Positions 10,501-18,171 of a stretch of DNA of 64,000 bases are shown one piece after another; position 1 is the stretch's first letter, and each line of letters begins with the position of its first letter. The translations under genes were made by a program, and so were the position numbers. This DNA comes from Solobacterium sp. (GTDB lineage Bacteria; Bacillota_I; Bacilli_A; Erysipelotrichales; Erysipelotrichaceae), in assembly GCA_017539385.1 (NCBI GenBank), contig JAFYHC010000045.1, positions 22,607 to 86,606 of the forward strand, given 5' to 3'. The notes beneath the pieces are model-generated. The model ran no database searches and had not been told where the DNA came from. It was given only the letters and a program-made list of their open reading frames with translations.

Positions 10501-11036
10501 CCGCGGATAATGGTCGTACCTTTCTGCAGCTTGGTCGTCATATAGTTGCGGATGTACAGGCAGACCGGAAGGATCAGACCGGATCCGGTGCCGCCGCACA
10601 GGGAACCTGTTACGATGACGCGCGGAGCCTGCTGTGTCTCGGAACCGGTCAGTTTGTACAGTTCCTCAATGGCGCCGTTGAGCGGTTCCAGATAACCGTT
10701 TTTAATTGCTGTGTTGAGGGCAAGACGGGAGATGGCGCGGACCTGTCCGGCACCTTCCGTCAGCGACTTCGTATTCAGGATCGGATTGACCGGGAACCAG
10801 GTATCTCTTGCCTCGGTATCGATGCCGAGATACTGTCCGACAGTCAGTTTCTCCGAGATCTGGATCGTCCGGATCTGCGGCATGCTTTCCCGGATCAGAT
10901 TCAGTTCATTGACATCGGTGTCAAAGATGACAAAGCCGATATTCTCTCTCTGTTTCGCAGTCGCTCTCTGGAATACTTTCTGAACGATGGTGGAACCGGA
11001 ACCTCCGAGTCCTACGAGTAGTGTTGGTGCTGGCAT
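7566..11036 (-). CDS. Tubulin-like GTPase, large bacterial type
   Basis: A 1156-residue protein with an N-terminal tubulin/FtsZ-type GTPase domain. The evidence is the opening MPAPTLLVGLGGSGS (glycine-rich first loop at 9-15), the strand GFVIFDTD at 34-41 and the tubulin signature GSLCGGTGSG at 144-153. This matches the Pfam 'tubulin-like' family found in bacteria outside cell division, which is much larger than FtsZ (about 350-400 residues). The rest is long and mostly helical, with acidic patches near 550-580 and no membrane helix. The start is supported by GAGGTAAAGAAC. It lies just downstream of the vWA gene (5-base gap), so the two products are probably made together. By analogy with tubulins it may form GTP-driven filaments or a ring beneath the membrane; that is inference. 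Confidence 0.85.
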   Translation of the reverse strand: MPAPTLLVGLGGSGSTIVQKVFQRATAKQRENIGFVIFDTDVNELNLIRESMPQIRTIQISEKLTVGQYLGIDTEARDTWFPVNPILNTKSLTEGAGQVRAISRLALNTAIKNGYLEPLNGAIEELYKLTGSETQQAPRVIVTGSLCGGTGSGLILPVCLYIRNYMTTKLQKGTTIIRGFYLLPEVFDTVIHTQSERNNLKANAYAAVREINAFMLKDSGALSDTYDLHFYAPKAGSEKLDEYTGNPMDFCFLFDAQNINGQTLNNYEQYKEHAANCIYGMAIAPTSKRSNSSEDNVIRQVIYSTGRRRFAGSGTSMLVYPTDDVKRYVALQWTKDSISREWLMIDDAFEAKLQTNRRQREAGYQPPTLDRGKEYVEVVDRGLEENPFYRSIRNMNIEYDETGIMESNVNWSAYVDALMAYIDETITDYKSSIYTVVEKVNNARGAAKEEPTADNYLALFEELEKYLAVTKNAVKTMAQNTAYTLFKDPADYTRSNQNYRLEYWMRENQDIEKFNHPNAVRYFLYKAKIELDQQYRDSSNQVKSLENYFDHFENKTFDTDDDLQTEDSKEDYLDDDRLNGRKKKVQAEIEKLNSADAEYTRKIDSYLQHYVRREVCKEGINFITMLSTQFESFYDVLRRNIKKIDKSIEQIETKYSKDEEKGQALRYVCADEECLKGIASEVKNPNINSLNLPAQICRDIYQKVKAYALADQKPEREAYFTKVFQETVVAHLENIVVSDNASVVSMDILTALEKEAEYLALAQGRTLEDKDRENYVARVIKQSTILARPFIEGPSTGEAHIIESCAYNPSLADADIPGRTKFVNTYLKGIGGEADASIDENMILFYSAVYGLCPEDLSKFSPEKNDMTDHKPAGDYYKAYFEQLEQIHPVTTKSRVVTPHIDRWWHVLTKMPDLNEESQKIQQDKIFRAFIWSLLGQYIEYNKVNDVRRIYEVDGQSFLEEQKFDQLIVSNGTACDHLYEVLDAFMIYPRLVACVLNDVQKRYERDTLAKKEYKDSTLAELLGELRVQEEEISGISKDTVRSVLELPLLMKWSVPADDYSEERMTALLQIIVQEIREYVRKFTSEKEFASVYGGLLSEQYKLFITNTTAAKATVKDVYEDTLYSYICKTVAREFDAIDMHKERNTILENLRKATGK

Positions 11037-11041
11037 GTTCT

Positions 11042-13825
11042 TTACCTCTTTCCTTTCTGTCTTGTTGTTGTACGCGGCCTGGAAGCCGGTTTGCTCTTGG
11101 TCTTTGTTTTCTTTTTGCCGGATCCGAAGGACGGCAGTGAGAAGCCCTTGCTCTTATTGGCTCTGCGGCGGTTCTTGCGCAGATCGGACTTCTTGACGAA
11201 GTGGAACTTTCCGATATCGGTCGTCTGCCGGTTTCTGGTCGGCTGACCGGGTCTTGGCTTCTCTGGCCGTGTAGCCACTTCGAATGTGCCGTATCCGTAA
11301 GGATGGTTCTTCAGGTTGGCAAGTGCCTTCTGTCCGTCTTCCCCGCTCAGGATGTCTTTGTCGTAATCCGGGAAGTCGATCTCTTCTGCACGGATCTTGC
11401 GGCCGATGGAATTCGGCTTGTTGGTCACATAGAACTTCTTGCCGTGTTCTGCCTTGATTTCCAGGCGCGGGCACTTGTTCCAGCTTCCCTTCGAGCTTTC
11501 TACCACCGCTGTTTCTGCGACGAACGGGATCACGACGGACCAGAAGTTGCGCTTGATCTTTGCTTCGACGGTCACCGCATTGTTCACATCCTGGGCACCG
11601 GAATTGTATTTGACTGTCTGTCCGGTGCGTGAATACGGAATGCGCGGCTTGACGCACTCACCGATGAAGGCCACTGCGATTACCAGTGCAATCAGGATGA
11701 TCAGCAGGATGATCCACAGCGGGAACGGTTCGACATAGACCGGATGATCCAGGGTACCGGCATAGCGGTATTCCCCCTGTGTCACAGAGCCGTCCATGTG
11801 CAGTGTCAGATCACCGGATGCGTTGAACGGCCATCTCCATAAGAAGAAGTGCGGATCCATCGTCAGTGTATAGGTACCGACTTCGCTGCCCTTTTCCACG
11901 TGCCATTTCAGATCGCGGTGCGCGTTGTTCAGCTGTGTTTCGACCTTCAGGCGAAGTCTGTCCCACATTTCCTCGGTGAGCGGCTTCATTTCACCGGTCG
12001 ATGTATCTTCATAGCGCGCCGTGACGGTGACACTGCCGTTTTTGGGATGGAGCAGATCCAGCGTACCGTTGTTTTCTGCGGTCAGTTCCAGCTTGCTGTT
12101 GGTGTATTCCGCTGCTTTGATGGAATACTGCGTGCTGCCTGCCGCATCCAGCAGATCGATGTGGAATTCGGCGCTGACGGTCCATGTGCTGGCACCGGGC
12201 TTCACACCGGAGATCGTTCCGTCGGCTGACTTCGGCGTCAGGTTCCATGTACCGCTTTCTTCGCCCCTGGCAATATCCCACTGGATCCCGGTGTTGGATG
12301 CACTGTCTACGGAGATCTCCATGGCTTCGATCTGTTCATTGCTCAGCGCTTCCCCGTTCGCATTGGTGATGCGGATCTTTACCGGATCGGCGTTGTCCAC
12401 CAGATAGTCCGGGGAATAGGTGCCGGGGTTGTTGATGACTTCCACATTGAGTGCGATCGGTTCCGGACGCACATTGTAGTGCTTGACCTGGTCCATCCGG
12501 ATATTTCCATACTGCTGCCAGATGGCAGATACTTCGATATCCAGTTCACCGTTTTCCAGCTTGATATGACCGGTCGTTCCGTCGATGGCCGTTGTCTCAC
12601 CGCCGTACGTATAGCGCATATTGAAGCTTGCGCCATTGAGCAGCTCCGATTCGACGACCTGTCCGCTCACCGGATCAACGAAGCACATCTGGATGTCATA
12701 TTCACCGGCATTGAGCAGTTCATCGCTGCTCTTGACCACCTTGCCGTTGACCATGAAGCTGATATCCGCACCAGGTGTGTAATAGTATTTGATATTGGCA
12801 TCATCTGCACCGGAGATCTCTGCCACATATTTGCGCTCCGGTGTCGCGGCGGCGAACGGCTCATCATCCGCGATGAATTCCGCTACTACACCAGCCAGCT
12901 TCGTATCCCGCTTGACCTTGTCCTTGATCGCACTGTAGCTTTCCGGGACAACATCGCTGCATTTGACAGAATAGATCGCATTGGGCTTGATCGTCTGTCC
13001 GTTATAGGTCAGTCCGCTGATCTTTGCATCTTTTCCCTGAGCAAAGATAATGATGCGTCTGGTCGGGATATCGATATTCAGTGTTTTGGCATTCCCGTTG
13101 GAAGAGACATATTTGCCCGGCAGTTCCATACGGGTGAAGATCTTGTTGGCTGTCTCTGTGACATTGGCCAGCACCGATTCTGCTGTATCCTGCGTCACTG
13201 TCACATAGAGACCGACCGGTTCATTCTTCTGCAGACTGTTTCCATCCTCACCGATGGCAATGTAGGATACCTTGATCCCGCTGGATGCATAGCTTTCCAG
13301 TCCTGCCTGTACGGTTTCCGGCGGAATGGGAGAAGAGCCTCCCTGACCGTTTCCGTCGAAGAACTTGCCGTCTGTCAGGATGACCAGCCAGCGTTCATCG
13401 AAGCCGGCATTGCTCTGCGTCTTCAGCTTCTCCGCCGCATTGGTGATGGAATCCCACGGTGTACCGGCATATTCACTGTTCCAATTGTGAATGCTTTCCA
13501 CACGCTTGACGTCCTTGCCTTTGATCGTCAGGTTGCTGTCTCCGCGCAATGACATCGGGAAGACGACCATCTGGTCATTTTCTTCCATCATTGCCGCAAA
13601 GACTTCCATGGCATACTTGGCCTGTGACCAGCGCACGCGCATTTCACCGGGATTGCCCGGATCACCGGCGGTGTCGACCATACTGCAGGAGTCGTCATAG
13701 ACGACATAGATCAGTCTGGACTTGCCCGATCCGTCTTTGTTTTTTGCCTGGATCCCAGCAGTCATATGCTGCAGTACAGTAAATACACTGAGAAGACAGA
13801 GCAGTATATTCCGGAATCTTTTCAT
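11042..13825 (-). CDS. Secreted vWA-domain protein anchored by a C-terminal membrane helix
   Basis: A 927-residue exported protein, first gene of its operon. The ATG at 13825 is preferred over the one six bases upstream because the GAGG lies eight bases before it. A signal peptide (residues about 1-28) is followed by a von Willebrand A domain with the metal site DDSCS (about 44-48, a DxSxS MIDAS) and LTDGKFFDGNG as the later metal-site strand. Several beta-rich, Ig-like segments follow to about residue 680. A membrane helix (PLWIILLIILIALVIAVAFI, near 700) then leads into a cytoplasmic beta domain and a strongly basic tail (KKKTKTKSK, PRTTTRQKGKR). The outside part can bind a metal-dependent ligand while the basic tail faces the tubulin-like protein encoded next. 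Ligand unknown. Confidence 0.85.
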   Translation of the reverse strand: MKRFRNILLCLLSVFTVLQHMTAGIQAKNKDGSGKSRLIYVVYDDSCSMVDTAGDPGNPGEMRVRWSQAKYAMEVFAAMMEENDQMVVFPMSLRGDSNLTIKGKDVKRVESIHNWNSEYAGTPWDSITNAAEKLKTQSNAGFDERWLVILTDGKFFDGNGQGGSSPIPPETVQAGLESYASSGIKVSYIAIGEDGNSLQKNEPVGLYVTVTQDTAESVLANVTETANKIFTRMELPGKYVSSNGNAKTLNIDIPTRRIIIFAQGKDAKISGLTYNGQTIKPNAIYSVKCSDVVPESYSAIKDKVKRDTKLAGVVAEFIADDEPFAAATPERKYVAEISGADDANIKYYYTPGADISFMVNGKVVKSSDELLNAGEYDIQMCFVDPVSGQVVESELLNGASFNMRYTYGGETTAIDGTTGHIKLENGELDIEVSAIWQQYGNIRMDQVKHYNVRPEPIALNVEVINNPGTYSPDYLVDNADPVKIRITNANGEALSNEQIEAMEISVDSASNTGIQWDIARGEESGTWNLTPKSADGTISGVKPGASTWTVSAEFHIDLLDAAGSTQYSIKAAEYTNSKLELTAENNGTLDLLHPKNGSVTVTARYEDTSTGEMKPLTEEMWDRLRLKVETQLNNAHRDLKWHVEKGSEVGTYTLTMDPHFFLWRWPFNASGDLTLHMDGSVTQGEYRYAGTLDHPVYVEPFPLWIILLIILIALVIAVAFIGECVKPRIPYSRTGQTVKYNSGAQDVNNAVTVEAKIKRNFWSVVIPFVAETAVVESSKGSWNKCPRLEIKAEHGKKFYVTNKPNSIGRKIRAEEIDFPDYDKDILSGEDGQKALANLKNHPYGYGTFEVATRPEKPRPGQPTRNRQTTDIGKFHFVKKSDLRKNRRRANKSKGFSLPSFGSGKKKTKTKSKPASRPRTTTRQKGKR

Positions 13826-13908
13826 TCTCATTTCCTCACAATTTTATATTGCGGCATGCCTGCCGCCCCACGCTTTTCGGTGCATCAGCACATAAATGTC
13901 TATCTAAC

Positions 13909-13917
13909 AGTATACCA
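13909..13917 (-). promoter_or_regulatory. Extended -10 promoter of the vWA/tubulin operon
   Basis: On the minus strand the bases read TGGTATACT, an extended -10 (TGnTATACT) about 85 bases upstream of the vWA start. No good -35 box stands at the usual distance, as is common for extended -10 promoters. Predicted from sequence only. Confidence 0.45.
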
Positions 13918-14081
13918 TAGACATTTTCGAATCATTCCCGCTTTGTGGGCGGTTTTGGAAACATCTGCGTTTCTCTGATGAAAGAATAGTACTTTTTTTC
14001 ATCGGCATAGCATGGGAGGGTAATCAGCGTGCAGACTGACCTTTTTGCACCCCCCTCCCCGGTAAGTATTAACAGATACTC

Positions 14082-14104
14082 TATACTATATATAGTGAGG
14101 GAGG
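14082..14104 (+). promoter_or_regulatory. -10 box and ribosome binding site of the sigma factor gene
   Basis: TATACT at 14082-14087 is a perfect vegetative -10 except one base, followed by an AT-rich initial region. GAGGGAGG at 14096-14103 is a strong ribosome binding site six bases before the ATG at 14110. The leader would be extremely short, about 15-20 bases. The -35 is not clear. Confidence 0.4.
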
Positions 14105-14109
14105 TATGC

Positions 14110-14940
14110 ATGATGAAACAGTCTCCAGAACCGATCACAGACAGTCTGACCGACTATCTCAACAAGATTGGAACCTATCCGCTTCTGAACAAAGAGGAAG
14201 AGCAGGAAACGGTGCGCAAGGCACAGGCAGGCGATGACGAAGCATTCCAGAAAATGCTGCTGAGCAATCTGCGTCTGGTCGTATCCATCGCCAAGAAATT
14301 CCGCTCCACCGGTGTGCCGCTTTCCGATCTGATCCAGGAAGGCAACCTCTTCCTGATGGATGCGATCCGGAAATTTGATCCGGACAGGGGATACCGTTTC
14401 TCCACCTATGCCACAAGAGTGATCACCCAGAACCTTGGCAGAAGGTACGAGGATCTGACCCGGACGATCCACGTCCCTGTCAATAAGCGGGAATCCCTGA
14501 AAAAACTGGCAAAAGTCCAGAAAGCACTCCAGCAGAAACTGGAACGTGAGCCTACCGCCGAAGAACTCGCAGAAGAGTCAAAGATGGATCTTGACACTGT
14601 CAGAGATCTTCTGTCCATTCCAGCCGTTGTCACGTCACTGGACGAAACGCTGCGGGATGAAGCAGACTCTGCCAAACTGGGTGACATCATCGGCAGCTCC
14701 GATCCCATGGATGACCCCATGTACAGACACGCGCAAAACGATTCATCCCATGAGATCGAAAAGGCGCTGCGTACACTGTCCGCCCGTGAAGAAGACATCC
14801 TGCGGCTTCTGTCTGGCTATGGATGCGAGAAAATGACGGAAGAGCAGGCAGCCGAGCACTTCCACCTCTCGAGAGAACGCCTGAAGATGTACAAAGAGCG
14901 TGCGGCGAAAAAAGTCCGCAAGATCCTCGAAGGCCGCTGA
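14110..14940 (+). CDS. Sigma-70 family RNA polymerase sigma factor, divergent
   Basis: A 276-residue sigma factor. The ATG at 14110 follows GGGAGG with six bases of spacing; a longer reading from 14029 would cross the promoter and is rejected. Region 1.2 is DSLTDYLNKIGTYPLLNKEE, region 2 runs from LRLVVSIAKKF through LIQEGNLFLMDAIRKFDP to FSTYATRVITQ, region 3 follows IHVPVNKRESL and region 4 ends LSRERLKMYKERAAKKVR. RpoD has TYATWWIRQ in region 2; here the Trp pair that helps melt the -10 is replaced by RV, and the helix-turn-helix recognition helix differs from VTRERIRQIE. It is therefore an alternative factor close to the primary group, not the housekeeping one. It is divergent from the vWA/tubulin operon and could control it; no cognate promoter motif is evident. 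Confidence 0.88.
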   Translation: MMKQSPEPITDSLTDYLNKIGTYPLLNKEEEQETVRKAQAGDDEAFQKMLLSNLRLVVSIAKKFRSTGVPLSDLIQEGNLFLMDAIRKFDPDRGYRFSTYATRVITQNLGRRYEDLTRTIHVPVNKRESLKKLAKVQKALQQKLEREPTAEELAEESKMDLDTVRDLLSIPAVVTSLDETLRDEADSAKLGDIIGSSDPMDDPMYRHAQNDSSHEIEKALRTLSAREEDILRLLSGYGCEKMTEEQAAEHFHLSRERLKMYKERAAKKVRKILEGR

Positions 14941-14947
14941 GCAGCAT

Positions 14948-14972
14948 TCCCTGCGAAAGCAGGGATTTTTTA
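14948..14972 (+). terminator. Rho-independent terminator after the sigma factor gene
   Basis: A seven-pair stem TCCCTGC / GCAGGGA closed by a GAAA tetraloop, followed by TTTTTTA, eight bases past the stop codon. Confidence 0.9.
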
Positions 14973-15010
14973 TGGAAAAGACTGGTATTCTAATTTTTTA
15001 TTGTGTAAAA

Positions 15011-15036
15011 TATAATTGTATTAAATATTGAAGGAG
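15011..15036 (+). promoter_or_regulatory. Promoter -10 and ribosome binding site of the flavodoxin-like gene
   Basis: A perfect TATAAT at 15011-15016 with a weak -35 (TTCTAA at 14988-14993, 17-base spacer), then AAGGAG at 15031-15036 before the ATG at 15046. Sequence prediction only. Confidence 0.5.
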
Positions 15037-15045
15037 ACAAAGAAC

Positions 15046-15438
15046 ATGAAAGCTGCTGTCCGCTACTATTCCCGCTCCGGCAATACAAAGGCCGCTGCTG
15101 AAGCAATTGCAGAAGCTGCCGGTGTACCGGCTGTTTCCGTCGACGCACCCAACGCTGCACTCAATGAGCCGGTCGATGTATTATTCATCGGCGGTGCTCT
15201 GTATGCATATGGTCTTGACGGTCACCTCAAGGCCTATCTGAAGACATTAAACAAAGACATGGTCAGAAAGGCAGTCGTCTTCTCGACTTCCTGGCTTTCC
15301 CGCCATTCCCTTGATCTGATCAAAAAGGGACTGAGTGAAGCCGGCATCCCGGTCGAAGAAGAAACATTCTATGCCAAAAACAGACCCAATGCTGCACAAC
15401 TGAAAGACGCTGCTGCATTTGCCCGCAAATATCTCTAA
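15046..15438 (+). CDS. Small flavodoxin-like protein
   Basis: A 130-residue flavodoxin-fold protein. It opens with MKAAVRYYSRSGNTKAAAEAIAE, where YSRSGNTKA is the FMN phosphate-binding loop (T/S-x-S/T-G-N-T). DVLFIGGALYAYGLDGHLKAYL fits the second FMN-contacting loop. The length is short for a flavodoxin (usually 140-170), so one strand or loop may be trimmed. The ATG at 15046 has AAGGAG nine bases before; an in-frame TTG at 15028 precedes the binding site and is rejected. It probably carries electrons in the cytoplasm or serves a small FMN-dependent oxidoreductase. It is followed 17 bases later by a tiny ORF with its own strong binding site, so the two may share a transcript. Confidence 0.82.
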   Translation: MKAAVRYYSRSGNTKAAAEAIAEAAGVPAVSVDAPNAALNEPVDVLFIGGALYAYGLDGHLKAYLKTLNKDMVRKAVVFSTSWLSRHSLDLIKKGLSEAGIPVEEETFYAKNRPNAAQLKDAAAFARKYL

Positions 15439-15455
15439 ACAGGAGGATACAAACA

Positions 15456-15626
15456 ATGAAGAACATTTTCAGATCTCTGATCAGCTGCTGTGCGATCCTG
15501 TGCGGCCTGTTTCTGATCATTCACCGCAATGTCATCGCTGCCTGACTCACCGGCACCGAAATGCCAGAGGCTCCGGAATGGCATCAGAAACTGTTTGCAC
15601 ATTCCGCAAAGAAGAAAGATAACTAA
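15456..15626 (+). pseudogene. Small membrane protein gene interrupted by an in-frame TGA
   Basis: AGGAGG at 15441-15446 precedes an ATG at 15456. Translation gives a 29-residue hydrophobic peptide (MKNIFRSLISCCAILCGLFL and then IIHRNVIAA) that stops at TGA 15543-15545. The same frame continues for 26 sense codons (LTGTEMPEAPEWHQKLFAHS, then AKKKDN) to TAA at 15624, directly before a terminator. A membrane helix followed by a short polar tail with the LTG..MPEAPE.H pattern looks like one complete 56-residue protein in which a CGA codon became TGA. The alternative is that the 29-residue peptide is the real product. TGA stops other genes here, so recoding is unlikely. Confidence 0.5.
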
Positions 15627-15632
15627 GTCGAT

Positions 15633-15656
15633 GGGGCATGCACTGCCCCTTTTCTT
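15633..15656 (+). terminator. Rho-independent terminator after the small ORF
   Basis: Stem GGGGCA / TGCCCC with loop TGCAC, followed by TTTTCTT. It lies six bases past the TAA at 15624-15626, which supports that TAA as the original gene end. Confidence 0.85.
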
Positions 15657-15698
15657 ATGTATCAATGCTATGATGGGAACAATCACAGGGAGATTGCC

Positions 15699-17138
15699 AT
15701 GAAACAGGAACTCGATCTTTTATTTATACATGCATGGACGCTGACGATGCAGGGCAGCGGTGTCGGCTTTGTGCAGGATGGTGCCCTTGGCATCACCGGC
15801 AACCGCATCACTGCAGTCGGTGAAAGCGATGAACTGCTGGAGAAATATACCGCAAAGCGCGTCATTGACGCCTCTGGCAAAGTACTGATGCCAGGGCTGA
15901 TCGATGCACACATTCATACCGGAGATACGCTCATACGCGGTGTATCCCAGGATATACACAACTGGATGCAGCACGGAATCTGGCCGTATTCCCAGGTATT
16001 GCGCAGTGATCTTTCCGCCACATTAAAAGGCAGTATGCTCAATATCATCGAAGGCATCAAAGCCGGTACAACCACATTCTGTGACTTTGACAGCCCCATG
16101 ACCTCTATCGTACAGAATCATATCAAAGCCGGCACACGTGCCCGTGTTGCAGAGATGGTCAATGAGATGCCCAAAGTCAAAAACACTGCTGTCGGTGAAC
16201 TGTACCGCTTTGATCCGGATGAAGGACGGGAAAAGATGCGTCTCACAAGAGAGTTGTTCAGCAAATACAACGGTGCGGAAAACGGACGCATCACCTGCAT
16301 GCTTGGTCCCCAGGGTGCAGATATGTGTTCCCTGGACATGTTAAAAGACATACAGGCCATGGCAGAAGAATACAACACATCGATCCACATGCACGTTGCC
16401 CAGGGTGACCGGGAGATCGGTCAGATGGTGCAGCGTTACGGAAAGCGCACCATTCCCTTTCTGGAAGAAAACGGCTTCCTCAATGAGCGCCTGATCGCCG
16501 TACACCTGACCGAAGCAACCGATGAAGAAACACGCTTCCTTGCCAGAAGCGGCGCCGGCATGGTGCTCTGCAGCGGCAGTATCGGCATCATCGACGGCAT
16601 CGTTCCCCCGGCAGCTGCCTTCCTGCAGGAAAGCAGCCGGCTTGCCCTTGGTTCAGACCAGGCACCCGGCAACAACTGCAACAATATGTTCAACGAGATG
16701 AAATTCACTGCCATCCTGAACAAATGCAAAGCCAAAGATCCAACGGTATTCCCGGCAGACAAAGTACTGCGCATGGCAACGATCGAATCTGCCCGTGCCA
16801 TTGGACTCGGTGATGAGATCGGTTCTCTGGAGCCGGGCAAAAAAGCTGACGTGATCCTGATCGATATGTCACACCCTGCCCTGTCTCCGGTCATCCTCTC
16901 TCCCATCCGCAACATTGTTCCAAATCTTGTCTATTCCGCCAAAGGCAGCGAAGTGGAAATGTCCGTGATCGACGGAAAGATCATCATGGAGAATTACCGC
17001 CTCTGTACCGTAGACGAAAAAGAAGCCGTCCGCGAAGCACAGGCCGCCGCTTCTGCCATGGAACCCCTTGTCAAAGAACATTTCAAAGGCATGGAAGACA
17101 CCCCGCTCATGCAGAAAATGAAACGCGGTGAACTCTGA
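15699..17138 (+). CDS. Amidohydrolase, SsnA/TrzA deaminase-like family
   Basis: A 479-residue cytoplasmic metal-dependent hydrolase of the amidohydrolase superfamily. The TIM-barrel metal ligands are visible: DAHIH (residues about 67-71), IHMHVAQ, AVHLTEA and the late Asp in ALGSDQAPGNN. GLIDAHIHTGDTLIRG matches the cytosine deaminase, chlorohydrolase and methylthioadenosine/S-adenosylhomocysteine deaminase group. AVHLTE where many relatives have AHC, and SDQAP where they have TDGAAS, point to a side branch, so the substrate cannot be named. The N- and C-terminal strands forming the small beta-sandwich (ADVILIDMSHP) are intact. The ATG at 15699 follows GGGAG; an upstream in-frame ATG at 15657 abuts the previous terminator. 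It appears to be a single-gene unit. Confidence 0.85.
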   Translation: MKQELDLLFIHAWTLTMQGSGVGFVQDGALGITGNRITAVGESDELLEKYTAKRVIDASGKVLMPGLIDAHIHTGDTLIRGVSQDIHNWMQHGIWPYSQVLRSDLSATLKGSMLNIIEGIKAGTTTFCDFDSPMTSIVQNHIKAGTRARVAEMVNEMPKVKNTAVGELYRFDPDEGREKMRLTRELFSKYNGAENGRITCMLGPQGADMCSLDMLKDIQAMAEEYNTSIHMHVAQGDREIGQMVQRYGKRTIPFLEENGFLNERLIAVHLTEATDEETRFLARSGAGMVLCSGSIGIIDGIVPPAAAFLQESSRLALGSDQAPGNNCNNMFNEMKFTAILNKCKAKDPTVFPADKVLRMATIESARAIGLGDEIGSLEPGKKADVILIDMSHPALSPVILSPIRNIVPNLVYSAKGSEVEMSVIDGKIIMENYRLCTVDEKEAVREAQAAASAMEPLVKEHFKGMEDTPLMQKMKRGEL

Positions 17139-17145
17139 TCTGCTT

Positions 17146-17178
17146 CCTGTGTACAAAATACACAGGATTTTTTTATTT
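17146..17178 (+). terminator. Rho-independent terminator after the amidohydrolase gene
   Basis: An eight-pair stem CCTGTGTA / TACACAGG with a CAAAA loop, then ATTTTTTTATTTT, eight bases past the stop. Confidence 0.9.
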
Positions 17179-17231
17179 TCTGCGGGGAGATCGCTCCGAT
17201 TCCGGGAATAAATAAGCAGGAGGGCTTACAA

Positions 17232-18098
17232 ATGTCAGAAACAATTACAAGACGATTCATGGAAGCCGGCTTCACCAACGATCTCGTTTTTAAGGAAGTG
17301 CTTCGAAGAAATCCTGATATCCTGCAGGAGATTCTGCAGCTTTGCATCCCCGGCATCGATGCCGCCTCGTTTACTCTTACCGAAAGTGAACATGAGATAG
17401 TCGTTTCCCTGGAAAACAAACGTGTCCGTCTCGACCTTGTCTCAAGATCAGAAGCCAGCGACATTGTCGCAGGCCTGGAAATGTTTACGTATGATCCGAA
17501 TCTTCCCATGTATGTACGCTATGTACGCGGAATGCTGGATTCTGAACTTCCTGTCGGATCCCGTGCAAAGGATCTTCCGGAACAGATCCTGCTGATCTTC
17601 TGTACTTTTGACCCGATGAAAGGCGGTGATCCCGTATACCGTACAAAACTCTCGTTAGACGGTCGTGAGGATCTGTGCTATACTGAAAACTGGCTAACGA
17701 TATACTTTTCCCCTGCATCGATCGAAAAGGCACCGGAACAGCTGCGGCCGTTTCTAAAACTGCTGAAAGGCATCCAGGATACATCCGATCCACTGGTACA
17801 AAAGATCGATGAGGCTGTCAGAAAAGTTAAAAGTGATGGTAATTTCAGGAGAATGGCTATGGACCAATTCGAGAAAGAAGAATGTATTCGCGAACTGACA
17901 GAAGAAAAAACGCGAAAAATAGTTGAGGCAGAGACGCGAAAAACAGTCGAAAAAGATGCAATACTGAAAAGTATCCGAATGCTTCTGATGCTTGGTCATT
18001 CTGAGGATTGTATCCAGAATCTGATTTTAAACAACTATGACATTTCCAAAGAAGAGGCAAAGAAACTTCTATACTCCATCAAACAAGAACAGGAATGA
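17232..18098 (+). CDS. Rpn-family nuclease (PD-(D/E)XK), long form
   Basis: A 288-residue member of the Rpn 'recombination-promoting nuclease/putative transposase' family. The N-terminal part has the family opening TNDLVFKEVL (about 15-24) and the nuclease strand VRLDLVSRSEASDIVAGLEM (about 64-83), where Asp and Glu are expected catalytic residues; the usual ExQ/ExK third residue reads EMF, so activity is uncertain. The C-terminus from residue 210 is a highly charged helix plus a small helical domain (HSEDCIQNLIL, YDISKEEAKKLL). In characterised Rpn systems the nuclease is toxic and antiphage, and its C-terminal piece, translated separately, blocks it. Here an internal start with a good binding site and a second copy of that domain downstream both fit. 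Confidence 0.85.
   Translation: MSETITRRFMEAGFTNDLVFKEVLRRNPDILQEILQLCIPGIDAASFTLTESEHEIVVSLENKRVRLDLVSRSEASDIVAGLEMFTYDPNLPMYVRYVRGMLDSELPVGSRAKDLPEQILLIFCTFDPMKGGDPVYRTKLSLDGREDLCYTENWLTIYFSPASIEKAPEQLRPFLKLLKGIQDTSDPLVQKIDEAVRKVKSDGNFRRMAMDQFEKEECIRELTEEKTRKIVEAETRKTVEKDAILKSIRMLLMLGHSEDCIQNLILNNYDISKEEAKKLLYSIKQEQE
17859..18098 (+). CDS. Probable internally initiated Rpn short form (antitoxin)
   Basis: An in-frame ATG at 17859 inside the Rpn gene is preceded by AGGAG at 17847-17851 with seven bases of spacing, better than most true starts. It would give a 79-residue protein beginning MDQFEKEECIRELTEEKTRK, exactly where the stand-alone copy downstream begins. Published Rpn systems make a short C-terminal product in this way that inhibits the full nuclease. 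Expression here is inferred. Confidence 0.55.
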   Translation: MDQFEKEECIRELTEEKTRKIVEAETRKTVEKDAILKSIRMLLMLGHSEDCIQNLILNNYDISKEEAKKLLYSIKQEQE

Positions 18099-18171
18099 GC
18101 CATGGAAAACGCAGATGCCTGCATAATGAAGTTTGACAGGAAATTTGCAAAACAAGAATGAGGGGACTCGC

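Noticed and set aside
12479..13552. A 357-codon open frame on the plus strand
   Set aside because: Opposite the vWA gene; no start signal and no recognisable fold.
14029..14109. Longer N-terminus of the sigma factor
   Set aside because: It would run through the -10 box and ribosome binding site and adds a sequence not typical of the family.
15543..15545. Selenocysteine or Trp recoding at the in-frame TGA
   Set aside because: No stable SECIS-like hairpin is apparent right after it, and TGA ends other genes here; a nonsense change or true stop is simpler.
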